From contig JADGJT010000136.1 of the NCBI GenBank assembly GCA_027604005.1, positions 1 to 49,712 on the forward strand: a stretch of DNA of 49,712 nucleotides. The letters are read 5' to 3'. Shown piece by piece: positions 11,755 through 24,226 of the stretch. Under the pieces are notes generated by a model. That model was not told the origin of the DNA. It saw only the letters and a program-made list of their open reading frames with translations, and made no database searches. The stretch comes from Dinochytrium kinnereticum (Eukaryota; Chytridiomycota; Chytridiomycetes; Chytridiales; Chytridiaceae). Positions within the stretch are counted from its first letter, which is position 1. Every line of letters begins with the position of its first letter. Position numbers and translations under genes: made by a program.

Positions 11755-14335
11755 ATGACAATGGATCCTATCCTTGAGAGGTCCTTCCGCGGACACAAAG
11801 ATGTCATCACCTCCCTCGCCTTCAAACCCTCCATGACACAACTCGCCTCAGGGTCGATGGACCATTCAGTCATGGTCTGGAACTTCAAACCCCAGCTAAG
11901 GGCATTCCGGTTTGTGGGGCACAAGGTGAGGAGGGTCTGAAAGGAGGAATGATTGCGGTCTTGCATTTGCTGTCGTTGTTTTTCATCATCATTAACATTC
12001 TTAATGCTTTTCTTTCCTTTTTCATCCCTTTTTGGGCTCGGTTTTTGTTGGGGAAAGGCTGCTGTCACTGCCGTGGATTTCTCGCCCTCTGGACACCTTC
12101 TGGCTTCGTCGTCCAGGGATACGACGGTTCGCTTGTGGACGCCTAATGTGTAAGAAATAGGATCTATCCCGATTTTCTTTTGCTCTTCCTGTTGGAAGAA
12201 GGAGAGAGCACCGTCGTCGTCAACTCGTTTGTGTTTTTCTGTTTAACTGGAAAGCTGATTGGAATGGATTTCATTCATAGAAAAGGAGATGTGACGGTTT
12301 TTAAAGCCCACACGTCAACTGTGAGGACGGTACAATTTTCTACGGATGGGGAGAGTTTGTTGACGGCTTCAGATGATAAGACTATCAAGGTGTTTTTTTT
12401 TTATACTTTTTTTTGGAGTTGTTGACATGATGGCGGGCGCTAACATCCCATCCGGGTTTTGTTTCAATTTTTTTGCAGTTATGGTCGACGCATCGGACCA
12501 AGTTTCAGTACACTCTGGGAGGTCACTTGAATTGGGTGAGGGCCGCTAAGTTCTCCCCTGATTCGCGGTTGATTGTTTCTGGGAGTGATGATAAGACCGT
12601 CAAGTTGTGGGATTTGTCCAGCAAAACTTGTATAAAAAGCTATTACGATCATACCGGGTAAGCCTTACGACCGAAGAAAAAGAAGCGATTTCGACTAAAT
12701 GATTAATGTTCATAACATTCTGTTGTATATATTAGTATGGTCACCTCAGTTGCCTTCCACCCAGCTGGTACCATCATCGCATCCGCATCAACAGACAGAA
12801 GCATCAAACTCTTCGATATCAGAACGCATAAATTGATTCAGCATTATAGTAATGCTCATCTTCTGGATTCTGTGTCTGGGAATGATGGGAGTTGGCCGAG
12901 TGGTGGAACGCCGAATAGTATTTCGTTTGATCAGAGTCGAGGAGATTGGCTGGTTAGCACGGGAATGGACGGACTTGTTAAGGTATAGTAATGCACAGGG
13001 AATTTGGTTGTTAAGAGGGTGATTGAATTATGATGTATTATGTCGGCTCTCTCTCGGTTACCTGTCCTCGCTATTCTTTTTATCTCTTTTTTGGTTACAA
13101 GCCTAACCTTAACCCCGACTACCCTTTTAATTTCCTTAAAACGTGGCGTTTAGATTTGGGATTTAAAAGAGGGACACCTCTTCTACACACTGCATGGCCA
13201 TAAATTTGGACCGACGACTGCCGCTGTCTTTTCTCCCGAAGCCGACTTTTTCGCAACAGGTGGTAGTGATTCTCAGATAATGGTCTGGAGAAGTAACTTT
13301 GACCGGACGTTAAAAAACATTGAGCTGGGAGGTAAGAAAGTTGAACCCTGCCCCCCCCCCTTTTGCTCTTCGCTCTGGTATTTCCCTAATCTCGTCAAAC
13401 TTCGATAATCATACTCACAAACAAATTAGAGAAGAGAGCTGCCACATCGCCTAATCGTCACCCACCCACACGATCCGACCCATTCCCGAGACCATCAAGC
13501 AAGCAACAAAATCATCATGAAGCCGATGCAATTATATCAGCGAAACCGGTTGCTGTGTCAAACAAAAAGGATGGGGATATGGACAGTACTCGATCGAATC
13601 GACCAGCGTCACGAGCCAATCGACCTCGGACGCCTGATGCGGAGATCTTTAACAGGTTTCATGCGCAAGGACCGAGTATTGTTGACGTTGGTGGGCCAGT
13701 GCTTGATGATGGCTTACGAGAAGGTCTGCACTTTTGGCTTTTTATTTACGTTACATCTTTTTGGTTTACCTTTAATTAATTGTTCTATCATGGTTTTCTG
13801 AATTTGTTAAATTTTAATTTGGTTGTTTTAGACGGACGATATTCGAGGGAGGAAGGTGGAGAGCCTATCACTAGTCAGTTGGAGCCTCGAACCATTCCAG
13901 AGCACTTAGCTTCCACGCTACAACACATTGTCAGGCAGATTGACGTGCTGACGCAGACTATGACTATTTTTGAGGTGAACACAGAGTTTCTGCCTCGTTA
14001 AGTTTTGATATTGATCCGTTACTTTGCTCTTGCGCGGGAGAGGCCACTTATCTGGCTTTTTTTTACTTTCTATGTTTCTTCAACAGAGCCGACTTAGTAT
14101 GAACGAAGACAAAATTGTCGAAGTCAGCAGAACTCTTGCCAGCTTAACTGCAGCAAAGAACGTTGCTGGTGGCGGTAATCCGAACGAGACAAAACGTTAC
14201 TCCGCTGATAAACGCGAAAGACCCGCAAGTGCAGCCAGTATGCATAACAATTATATGACTTCAACGCTTCAACCTACGATAGCTGGAGTCAAACCTTTTG
14301 GTGGGCACCTGGCATCCGAATATTCTCAACCATAA
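11755..14335 (+). CDS. POC1: POC1 centriolar WD40 protein
   Basis: Exons 11755-11925, 12058-12149, 12281-12389, 12479-12657, 12736-12982, 13154-13331, 13430-13723, 13832-13974 and 14087-14335; 553 residues, phases consistent. Seven WD40 repeats fill the first ~300 residues (starting [19 protein letters not shown]; others such as [16 protein letters not shown] and [16 protein letters not shown]). A disordered linker leads to the short C-terminal POC1 coiled coil ([20 protein letters not shown]). POC1 stabilises the centriole/basal-body barrel and triplet microtubules. It is found in lineages that keep centrioles, and in fungi that means zoosporic groups, so this gene is the best taxonomic clue in the window. 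Confidence 0.93.
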
Positions 14336-14464
14336 GGTTTTGGGTATTCGATTCATTTTTGAATCTGGTAAACCCGCACCCCTTCTTTGGCATACGAGAA
14401 AATATGTGTTTGTGTATAGATGATAAAACAACCAATTGTGTATAGATCCTTGTTTTGTTTTTAA

Positions 14465-14470
14465 AATAAA
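14465..14470 (+). terminator. Polyadenylation signal AATAAA
   Basis: AATAAA 130 nt after the POC1 stop and 12 nt before the stop of the convergent PDI-like gene. POC1 transcripts therefore probably end at, or overlap, the 3' end of that gene. Confidence 0.45.
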
Positions 14471-14481
14471 CTGTCATGCCA

Positions 14482-15374
14482 CTACAATTCCGTATGTGTG
14501 CGTGTGGGCCCAGTTGTATCCTTCGTCTTGAACGTCGTTGAAGTCACCGGAATATCGGCCGTAATTGGGGCTCCCAACGAACTTACAGCCGTTGGCTTGA
14601 AACCTTCACCTCCCACAGCAGTCGACGTGGGCTCCACCACCACATTAGCCCCAATATCCTTGCTGTAAATGTTGACCTTTTGGAGAATGTATTGGTAGAT
14701 ATCGGTTGGTTCGTGTTCGCCCATATATTCCTCAATGTATTGGCCGTTGTGGTAGAGGTATAGAGAAGGGTAGGCGTCAGCCTTTTTAGAAGCGCACCAT
14801 TCTTTTTTTTGAAAGGGCGGAAGGTTAGGAAGTGACTGTGTTAAGTAAGGAAAAGGGAGAAGGTCAAGGACAATAAACCAACCATCCACTTCCGTGCAAT
14901 CAACTTTTGCAATGTTGATGTTCTTGTTAAGGAGACCGTCTTCCAAAAATCGCTTTTGGACACCCAACCAGCGCGGGGAGAGTCTTTTCAAAGGAGTCAG
15001 GTGCTTCGAAAAAAAGAACACATCCTTTTCACAACAAACCTTTTACAGAACTTGCACCATCTTCAAGAAAAACAAGTCGACCCTTAGGTTAGAGGGATGG
15101 GGGTATCCAAACCAACGAAACCTTACCGAACACCGAAGAAGATCAACCAGGTTCCAGATTGAATGCGAGTATCAAAGTCATTCTGGTTCAGATGCCAGAT
15201 TTGCGCGTCGGCGGCTCTGGCTCGTTCATTAATTTCCTAGTTTTCGAGCACCATGATCAGAGACCGAGTGTTTCGAGCCGGCCTTACCTCTGGCGTGAGC
15301 TTCCGGCCTTGATCCGCCACTGCGACGGCGACGAGTGTGGAGACAATCAGGAGGAGAAGGTGACCGCAGCGCAT
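14482..15374 (-). CDS. ER-lumenal thioredoxin/PDI-like protein ending HTEL
   Basis: Exons (minus): 15374-15288 (signal peptide MRCGHLLLLIVSTLVAVAVA), 15236-15127, a 21-nt exon 15060-15040 carrying WCKFCK, 15003-14883, and 14801-14482. The CxxC motif, followed by HLTPLKRLSPRWLGV, NINIAKVDCTEVD and ADAYPSLYLYHNGQ, forms one thioredoxin fold of PDI type, which oxidises or isomerises disulfides of secreted proteins. The C-terminus is HTEL, a variant of the HDEL/KDEL retrieval signal. About 205 residues. One junction is not resolved: the CxxC exon ends in phase 2 while the next clear frame begins in phase 0 at CAC (15003), so that boundary or the base count nearby needs checking. The gene begins 57 bp downstream of the dynamin stop on the same strand. 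Confidence 0.8.
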
Positions 15375-15431
15375 TGAAACAATTTTTGTTACACACTTTA
15401 TTCTGAATACAGCCAACCTCTATCACAGAAA

Positions 15432-17998
15432 TCACATCCCAAACTCATGAAGTGCGCGCCAAACGTTTTCAAGCCGCGTCCGCTGCTCCTGCAACGCCTT
15501 CCTCCTTTCAGCAACAAACCGATCCTCTTCAACCATCGACGCAACAGACGCCGCGTCTTTCTCAAGAACACCCAGCCGCGCCACCAGCTCCTTCTCAAGC
15601 CCCTCTCCAATCTTGGATAAGAAGTGGAAGTCAACGTGCATGGGGACGTTATCTCCCAATCGCTTGAACGCCAATCTAAAATACGCATCAGAAGCCGCCA
15701 TCACGTGCAGAATTTCATCATCATCAGGGTTGTCGCGAAGCCTTGCAAGGTCTTTTGGGGAAAGGCCAGTGTATCCTGCTTCGGCAAGAGCGGCCAGAGC
15801 CTTGTTGACGGTTTCTTGACGCTGAGTCAAAATCATGGTGGCGTTTGGGGTGTTGGATGTTGGGGCGCCTCCTGATCTGACCATCTCGAGTTGGGCTTTG
15901 AATTCGTGAAGGGCACTGGACTTTAGACGGGAGAATTCTTCGGAGCCCATCGTGAACGGGTATCGCTTTTCCATCAGAACGAGGTTGTTGACAAGTTCCA
16001 TAGTTGTGCGGTACATTTCGGATTGGAAAACTTGGATGACGAATCTATTTGTGCGGTTAGGGTCAGGAGGTAGAGATTGGAAGATTGGGGTTCTTACCGG
16101 ACTTGACCGTGGAGGTTCACAAATCTTCCAAAAATCTCCTCTGTAAGCTTTTGGATCAAAGAGTGAAGCTCATGCGACACGTTTGAAAGGCAGGCGGCCG
16201 CGTATTTATTCCACTCCTCCTGGAAGCCAGCCACGATGTAAGTGAATGCGCCATAAGGAGAGTATCCTTGGAGCTCGCGTCCCTTCTGCTGATCAATGAT
16301 TCTTCGAACATCTGAAAGCGTCAGAGGACGGTTCAGCTCTAGCCCCGGATTATCCTCCGTTGCCGATGATTGCGACTTCGCCGCGGATGACGGAACAGAA
16401 GATGAACTGGCTTTTGCACTCTCCTTTTTCTTTTCGTCTGACGAGATCGTGCTCCAGACTGATGATATTGCGGATGAGACAGATGAAGTAAGGGATGATG
16501 ATGAGGCAGCTGAGTGGCTCGTGGTGGGGTGTTTTCGGTCCAGTGCAAAAACTGGTCGGCTAGAGTAGATAGCCCTCCTAAAGGTCTCAAAATGCGATCT
16601 GATTCGCTGATAAAAGCCCTTAAAATCCTGATGTGCCGACAGGTTGTAATTGAGAACGGTGGAAAAGTGGCGGATCATTTGAAGGAGCTCAATTCTGGAG
16701 TTATCACTGAGAGGTGGCGGCATTTTTGATAACTCTAACGAGGTTGCTTGCATAACTTCTTCCGTCCTGATCTTCATATCAGGAAGGCTTGAATCTGTCA
16801 GCAAGGCGAGCTGCCTGCTCATCTCTCGACGAAGTGAGTCAATACCAAACCTGTCAATCTGGTGTCTCAGTGAAGACCAAGGTGCGTGAGAAGCGAAGAA
16901 TGTCTCCTCCTTCGCTCTGGCCTCGTCGAAACTTAATTTGCGGTCGAGGTCCGATTTGTTGGGGTTTTTAACCATCCAGTATCCTAGCTTGAGAGAATAG
17001 TTTTGACCCAGCAAAATCTGAAGCCAGCGATCATGAGTGCCGGCCTCAATGGTGTCGGGCTTTGTTAGCACACCGATAGTGCGCACGCCTATGGGGTCCA
17101 CTTCTTTAGCCATATGGACAATTGCCTGCAATGGTACTTCGTTAAACCAGAGGAACAAGAAGGACACTCTCACCTGATTATCAATCTCGTCCTTGCATGT
17201 AATAGTTCCCACAATAATGGCACGCTCATTCGTAATGTACTTTCGGACAAGATCTTGAATAAGCTCAATAAAAGGGGCATCCTCCTTTTTATCAACACTG
17301 CGAATGATCCCAGGCAAATCAATCAGCGTCAAGTTAACGCCCGCTCCTCTTATATCAACGCAAACCACGTTCTTGGTGAATTTCAGCTCGTTACTGGCCG
17401 CCTCCTTGTCTCTTGAAGCAGCGGTGCGGTCATCGAAAACAACGCCAACAAACTTGAAAGGATCCACGGAAGGGTTGAGCACCGCCTTTTGGGCCCTACG
17501 AACAGCAAGCTCGACATCATCCGGATTTCTGATCTCCTCTATGAATATGATCTCCCTTGGCGCCTTCAAAGGAGCTCCAGTAGAATCAAATTCTAAACGA
17601 AGCTTGATGGAGCATCGCCACTCCGGGTTGAACATGACGGTATCCTTTGGCGTTGCGGCATCATCGAGAACAGTCTCTGTCATGCGCACTTCAGTTACGG
17701 ACCGCGTGCAGGTTCCTTCAGCTCTTGGCAGAACAACGCCACACAGTGCCTCAATCAAACTACTCTTGCCTACACTCTGGTTGCCGCATACAACAACGGT
17801 GGGGAGGTCCAAATCCATGTGGGCGCCTGCATCCCTCATAGTGTTGACTAACTGAACCAGGCGACGGGCTCTTTCGCCGAAAGCGCTCGTTTTTAGAAAC
17901 ATGGATGGGGACATGGAGGCTGTCATTGAGCTGTGAAAGTACTCGGCCCTTCCGTACGGGCCAAGGTTGGCAGAATGGGGCAGCGTGGATGCACTCAT
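15432..17998 (-). CDS. Dynamin superfamily GTPase (Mx/dynamin-like)
   Basis: Exons 17998-17174, 17125-16098 and 16044-15432; 821 residues. The first intron is only 48 nt, a multiple of three with no stop, so it is easily mistaken for coding sequence; removing it restores the continuous motif DEIDNQAIVHMAKEVDP. The GTPase domain shows the P-loop GNQSVGKSS (residues 72-80), switch CTRSVTEVRM, DLPGII and TKPD. Middle/stalk helices follow, interrupted by a Ser-rich, probably disordered loop near residues 490-545, then a C-terminal GED-like helix (YRTTMELVNNLVLMEKRYPF and the last ~80 residues). No PH domain or transmembrane anchor is seen, which fits the fungal Mx-like/soluble dynamin group. It presumably remodels membranes by GTP-driven assembly; which membrane cannot be told. 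Confidence 0.92.
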
Positions 17999-18031
17999 TG
18001 AATCTTTAAAGATAGTTAAGGAAGGGGAGGA

Positions 18032-18436
18032 TCATTCGAGCATGCTACCAGTAGTTGGCTGCCTCCGTGGCGAACGTGGTGTCAAGTCCTTTTCCTTTTC
18101 TCCTTCACCGTCGTCGTCTTCCTGCACGGATGCACCTGATGATGATGCTCGAGATGTAGCTTCAGAAATGTCGGCTGAAAAGACAGAGTATGCGTTGGAG
18201 GCAGCAGAGATTGACGGCAGGAGGGAGCCGACACCTGAGACCACTGACCACATGAATTTCGCACCAATGGGCTTTGCGTACTTTTTGGATGGATCGTGGA
18301 CCCAAAGACCTTCAACGACGTGGCAATTGGCCCATGAATAACATTCACGACGAGACGTCTGGTGCTTTATTGAACTGCGCTGCATGTTTGCTTCTGCATG
18401 AGCTGAATGCGCTGCCATACAGCCCGAATCCCACAA
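18032..18436 (-). CDS. Possible small protein or long upstream ORF before the dynamin gene
   Basis: A 134-codon open frame on the dynamin strand, ending 33 bp before the dynamin ATG. The middle (GLWVHDPSKKYAKPIGAKFM) looks protein-like, and the C-terminal part is acidic and Ser-rich with SP sites (DLTPRSPRR), as in disordered regions. It could be a separate tightly packed gene, a 5'-leader ORF of the dynamin mRNA, or chance; an opposing plus-strand frame of similar length overlaps it. No family recognised. Confidence 0.3.
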   Translation of the reverse strand: MWDSGCMAAHSAHAEANMQRSSIKHQTSRRECYSWANCHVVEGLWVHDPSKKYAKPIGAKFMWSVVSGVGSLLPSISAASNAYSVFSADISEATSRASSSGASVQEDDDGEGEKEKDLTPRSPRRQPTTGSMLE

Positions 18437-19319
18437 TGCATGCCGTACCTACCCCGAGTTAGGACGGAACGCACTTGAAGCAATCAAATCTCACCGGCCA
18501 AGGCGGGCTTCAGCAGAGTATACCTTTGGAAAAGCGCTGGGGCTTTCCGCTGATGCCGAACGACTGAGAAAAAGTACCCTGAGCGAACATCCAAGTGTCA
18601 GAACTTTGCTCCCTTTGAATTCCTCCTTCCCTCCCTCCCCCTCACTCCTCTCCCTCCATTTCCCACTCGCACCCAACGGAACTAACCCAATGCAGCTCCT
18701 GAGAATCCAATTAGGCCAGCGCTGACCTTGCACTGCCAAATGGCCTCTTCGAAGGTCTCTGGCTTTTTTGGAGGCATGAAGGAAAAATGTTCTTTTGAAA
18801 TTGAGGGAAGAAAGAGCCTGAGCAGAGAGACCCCCTACAACAACCCTGAACGACCCACCTACTTAATTGCAAATGGTTGGTGGCTGTGTGCAGCAGCGTC
18901 TTTAATGGCCTCGGCCTGTTGCGGCAGGAGACAGCAGTAGACAAACAAGTAGTGAATGGGGGTCTCGTAACGCAATAAACATGCAAAGAAAACACAAACA
19001 AACGAGCTCTGCCTGTATTTGGGTGTCTGAAGCAAACTCCGCCAGGCATCTTGCTCGCGGCACCCACCCATTGGAGCGTCTCGCTACGCGTTATTTATTT
19101 TCCGTTGTCCCCCAACAAACAACTTCTCGTCTCCCAAACAAACAATTCACCAATTTTTCTCGTTTGTTTTGCTCAACCCCATCGCATGTCGACAGTTATA
19201 AAAGACCACCTGGAGAGCACGGAGCGCGTAGCTAGTTGCCCCCTCCCCTGCTCTGCTCCTCTTAGTGTCATCGGATCCATCTCCCACGACATCCTTATCC
19301 TTGATCGCTCTTATCCGTC
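18437..19319. other. Divergent intergenic region
   Basis: Lies between the minus-strand dynamin block and the plus-strand Ser/Thr-rich protein. The last ~250 bases are pyrimidine-rich and ATG-poor, as expected for a promoter and leader. No gene seen. Confidence 0.55.
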
Positions 19320-22300
19320 ATGAAGCTCACCCTCACGGCCGCCGTTGCGGCCCTGCTGCCCATGGCACTCGCGTTGCCCTTGCACGATCGAGCCTTGGAG
19401 GCTCGTGGAGAGGCTCTCACACCGTCATCGGCGACGACGAACGATTTTGTTTACACTCTTTCCTGGGGTAAGCCTTTTGTTTTGGGACTTATCCTTGATG
19501 AATGCTCACAATACTTCCAGAAAGCACAACCCTTCCCGCTACCAGCGCCAAGAAAACCAGCACAACATCTGTCGGATACACCTCTTCCGCATCCGATTCA
19601 TCCAGTGTAGCCACTTCTTCAGAGGCCTTCACTGCACCCGAGATGACCGGAGTTCCTACTTCCACGGCGCCTTCCGGAGCACCCGAGATTACTGGCGTCC
19701 CTTCTTCCACAGAGACCACCGTTCCCATCCCAACCTCCACTTATTCGGATCAACCCGAGAGCCCTTGGATCTACTCTATCACGAAAGGTTGTTCATCTGT
19801 CTTTACTTTGAACTAACATTGCAATAGATGCCTTCACAGAGCCTGCTGTCGAACAAACTAACACGCCATCTACCACAGCCGAGCCCTCCTCTACCGCATC
19901 TGCTTCTGAAGAAACAGCCACAGCCACTTCCTCTGAGGTTACTTCAACGGCACCCATTGTTGAGGAGACAGCGACAGGTACCGGCACCGTGCAAGTAATT
20001 GAGGAAACCACCACATCAGAGGCCTATGGGTTTACTTCGACTGAACCCTCTATTGAGGAGACAACAAGACCGGCGGTTCCCGAAGAGACCACGACTACAT
20101 CGGCGCCTGAGGGGACTTCGACCGCTCTTGCAATTGAAGAGACCACCATCTCAATTCCAGAATTTACGTCCATCGTGACCACCGTTACCGACGAGACCCT
20201 CACCAACTCGGTTGCTGAAGAAACCACTACGGCTACTACACCTGAGGGGATCTCGGCTACATCGACCGCGCCAGATATTGAGGAAACCACTGTTCCCGAT
20301 GAAACAACCACCACCCCTGTCGTTGAGGAGGCCACTGCTACTTCGTCCATTGAGCCCACCTCGACCGCGTCGGCCATGGAGGAGACCACAGCAACTCTTC
20401 CTGAGGAAGTATTCACCACAACTGCCCTGGTATCCACCGATACTGCATCAGTTGTTGAAGAGACCACCACTGCCACTATGGCTGATGAAGCAACCTCTAC
20501 CGCTCCAGCTCTTGAGGGGACGGGTTCATCGTCAGTTGTGGTTGCGACAGGCTCACCTACTCCACGGACAAGCCCGACTGCACTTGGTGAGACTCAGACG
20601 AGGCAGCCTGGAGCTACATCGACGGTTGGAGAAGAAGTTAAGATGACTTATCAAAGTAAGCTTATCGGTCTATTGCTTGCCTTAACTCTAACTTTCCTTC
20701 AGTCCCGACCCCCACTCCGGCCTTTAGCACTACGCGTCTTCCAACCTTTTCTCCTACGACTAGCCCAACGGCACTCGGTGAGACTGTGACCAAACTAAGT
20801 GAGTTGGAGAACTTCTTTTCTAAACTAGGCTAACGTTGAGATTTTACAGGCACTAGCACTACCCTTGATGACCCCGTTTCGATCGAAAACTCACCTTCGA
20901 CCACCGACACTATGCCTACCGCAACCGGTGGTGCACTGGGACTTTTGAGCTCTTCAGAGACAGGGTCTCCCTCCACTGCCGCAGTGACTACCAGCACGCT
21001 CTCTCCTGCCGTAACTGGAGACTCTGGTTCGGTTGATGTCACAACAACGCCGGCCTGGAACTACAGCGTACCCACTTCATCTCCTGCTGCCACTCAATCT
21101 TCAACAGCCGTTGTTACGCCACCTGAGCTTTCGACTTTCCCGGCTTCCACCACTACGGCTGATTCCCCAATAGTTACACCATCGACCACTACGGAGGAGA
21201 CCACCACTGTTGTCACGCCACCTTCGCTTTCATCTTTTATGATTTTTACCACCTCGGCCCCGTCTTCCTCAATTCCTTTCGGTCCTACGCGTAGCCCAAC
21301 TGCTTTGGGAGAAGGACTTACAAAGTCATCGACTGGTACCATTGAGTTAGAGATTCCTACTTCAACTGTCGAGCCTTCATCTTCAGCTGTTGAAACTATG
21401 GAGGTTAATTCGGCTATTGAGACGACCACTGCTGTAGCTGCAACTACTAAAACAACTGAGGTTGTAACTTCTACCACTACTATTGCTGAAGAGGTATCTG
21501 CTTTGGCTTCGGATGCTTCCACCGAGACAGCGGCTGCCACCACGACCACGGAAGGTCCAGAGGAGACTACAGAGGGAGTTCCTACGCCCTCTAGGTCGAC
21601 CTTTTTTTACACTGTCCCTTCCATGACCACCCATGCGGTCACCACCACTGAAGAGACTTCCTCCGAGCCCACACTACCCCCAACTGCGAACCCAACGGTG
21701 CTTGGAGTTGAAGAGACTTTGACCACAACGGATGTTACTACTATGTCTTCTTCAACTGATTGCGAGTCTACCACTACGCTATTCATTCAGGGAAAGAATG
21801 TGATTCTGGTTCCTGGAGGTTCCGGAGCTGGCCTTGCGAACGCAACCACTTCTTCATCCACTATCACTACGACTACTACTGAAGAATCTTGTAAGTTTTT
21901 TGTTATTTGAAACAATGTGGCCAGTCTCTCACCAGTTTCTTCCCTTACTCTTTTCTTTGCTAGCAACTGTCATTCAGTTCACTGAGATTATTCCTGAGGC
22001 ACCTACCACCTTCTTCGACGAGCCTGAACAGACTACCTCAATCGTTGAGACAATAACCTCCACAGCCTCACCTACTACCTCTACCACAGCATCTGAAATT
22101 AGAGAGATTGATACCGAGGTTGCTTCTTCCACCATTACTGCCATTGAATTAATTCCTGAGCCGACGACCACTACTGACGAGTCTGCAACGTCGACGACTA
22201 CCAGTACTGAGGCGGAGGATGTTCCCACTACGACAACTGTGTCCGTTCTGGAGACGACTTCTACGGCCGACGCTGAGGTTTTGCCTACTACTACTACCAC

Positions 22301-23631
22301 AGAGGCTGAGATTCCTAGAACCACCACTGCTTTTGCGTCTGAGGCAACCACTACTATTAGTGCAGTTGAGTCAACTACATCGACTGAGCCCATTCCAGAG
22401 ACCACAGCAACTACCACTGAGGGAACCGCGACCACTGCAGAAATTAGTGAGACCACTGCGGAAACGACCTCACAGCCCACTACTACCACTGAGGCTTATC
22501 CCGAAGTTTCCTCTACGACGTTAGTTGAGGTCCCTGCACCGACTACTACTGAAGAGGTCATGATTGCCTCGGCCTCTTCAACGGTGGAGGCTGAGCCCAC
22601 GACCTCTACACCATGCTCAGAAAAGGTTAGCTCTGAAACTGGGACACCTGTTGTCTCTCCTCCCACCGCCACTGGAACCAAGACCGCGACTGGTATTGGA
22701 GAGTCTCTCGATGCTAGCAGCAGCTCGACGATTGTTGAAACGACCGCTGTTACCCCTCCCGAGGTTACGGCTACCAATGTTGTCGCATCTCCATCGGCGA
22801 CTTCTACTCCCTGCGACCACGAGACCACCACGAGTACCGAGGTTATTCCTACCGCCACCTCGACGATTCCCGCTCCTCCGTCGATATCGCTACCCCCGAC
22901 CACGAATGTAGAGGAGGAGGGTACTGCTACGGCCGCTGTTGTGACTGATACTGAGACGACTACTGAGCAAGAGTTCACTCGGCCTCCGGCTATGGAGACT
23001 GAAACAACGACGACTGCGGAGGCGATTGCGACTACAATTGAGGCTTCTGCTTCGGAGACATCAGTTCCTCCTTCTTTGACATTGCCGCCTACTACCGCGG
23101 TGACTCCCACTGCTACAACTGCGGGATTCTACTACACTTGGTCCGCTGGTAGCCCTGGTGAGTCTCTTAAACCTTTAGCAACCTTCAGACAAAAAAACAA
23201 TGCTAAACTAACCTTATTTTCTCTTCTAAGCCCTCCCCTCCATATCTCCCGAAAAGCTCGTCCACACAGACTGCGCAGTCAAAGCCAGACTCGTCGGTAA
23301 CTCTAAGTTCCGTGGTATCGCCCGCGGCCAATCTCAGTACCAGATCACTGTCTCCTCCAAATCCCGAGTCGACGCCTATGTGGTCCGAACTTCATTCGAC
23401 TCTCCTCAAGCGTACATCTCTTCGTTCGCTAGGGCCAACCTCCTTTCAGGGTCTCTTAACAACCCCTCGAGGAATGTTTATGAGTTTGGTGCAGCTTCCC
23501 CGGATAGGTTTGAGTCGCTTCAGGGAGGACAGAGCCATACTTTCTTGGTCGGTGTGAAGGCGACGGCGGATGCACCATTGAGCGTCAGAGCGCCTGTTGT
23601 GGAGGTTTCTTGCATGGCTTTGGCTGCTTAA
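19320..23631 (+). CDS. Large secreted Ser/Thr-rich (mucin-like) wall or surface protein
   Basis: Exons 19320-19467, 19521-19787, 19828-20655, 20703-20798, 20850-21890, 21964-23157 and 23231-23631; 1,324 residues. The signal peptide is MKLTLTAAVAALLPMALALP. About 1,100 residues are Thr/Ser/Glu/Pro-rich (EETTT, TTTTE, TSTAP), the typical substrate of heavy O-mannosylation in fungal wall proteins. A motif of the form SPTALGE recurs near exon ends (TSPTALGETQT, TSPTALGETVT, RSPTALGEGLT, and NPTVLGVEETL). The last exon encodes a non-repetitive ~130-residue domain with two Cys (VHTDCAVKARLVGNSKF ... VVEVSCMALAA). There is no hydrophobic GPI-type tail, so wall retention may depend on that domain. 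All six introns are phase 1. Strong open frames on the other strand are by-products of the repeat composition. Confidence 0.88.
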
Positions 23632-24226
23632 TTTATTTATTTATTTATAATTATTGGGTTACAAGCCCATGTTTTTATTGCTATTTGTATTGTTGGTCAA
23701 AACTTATTGCCGCTATTGTACTTCTGTTGTGGGGTTATCTATTGTGGAGCTATCTATCCATTCTCTCTTTGTATTTGGACGTTATGGTTTTTGCCTTTGC
23801 CATGTCGCTAAATTGTGCTGTTGTTGTTAGAAAATGTAGAAATATCTAATATTTTATTCAGCCTTTATCCAACGCTCACATTCACATTTTCACTTTCAAT
23901 AGTTGTGACTTTTCAGCAATTACCAACCATTCTATTCCAGCCTTCCACTCGTGTTTAAGGAGCCAAAAAGAGCCCTCCCTACACTAGGTAGCTAACTTTG
24001 ACATTTGACATGACATGCACAATAAAATCTCTTTATTCGATAATTAGCACTTCAGCAACAGGCAACCTCTTCCAAGCCAAACGAAAAACAAAAACAAAAA
24101 AAGTCACAAAATGATACACAATAGGACATAACATAAAATGGAGAATAAGTAATGAATGTAAGTAAAGCGGCAAAAAAAAAAATAAATCACATGAACGAAG
24201 CAGTCAATAGAATACAAAACAAATCA
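23632..24226. other. Convergent 3' region with opposed poly(A) signals
   Basis: Between the stops of two convergent genes. At 24021-24037 an AATAAA on the plus strand is followed by TTTATT (AATAAA on the minus strand), a compact bidirectional signal that could serve both genes. No coding region seen. Confidence 0.5.

Noticed and set aside
20024..23110. Several long Val/Ser-rich antisense frames across the mucin-like gene
   Set aside because: Complement of Thr/Ser/Glu-rich codons (ACC, ACT, GAG); a composition artefact.
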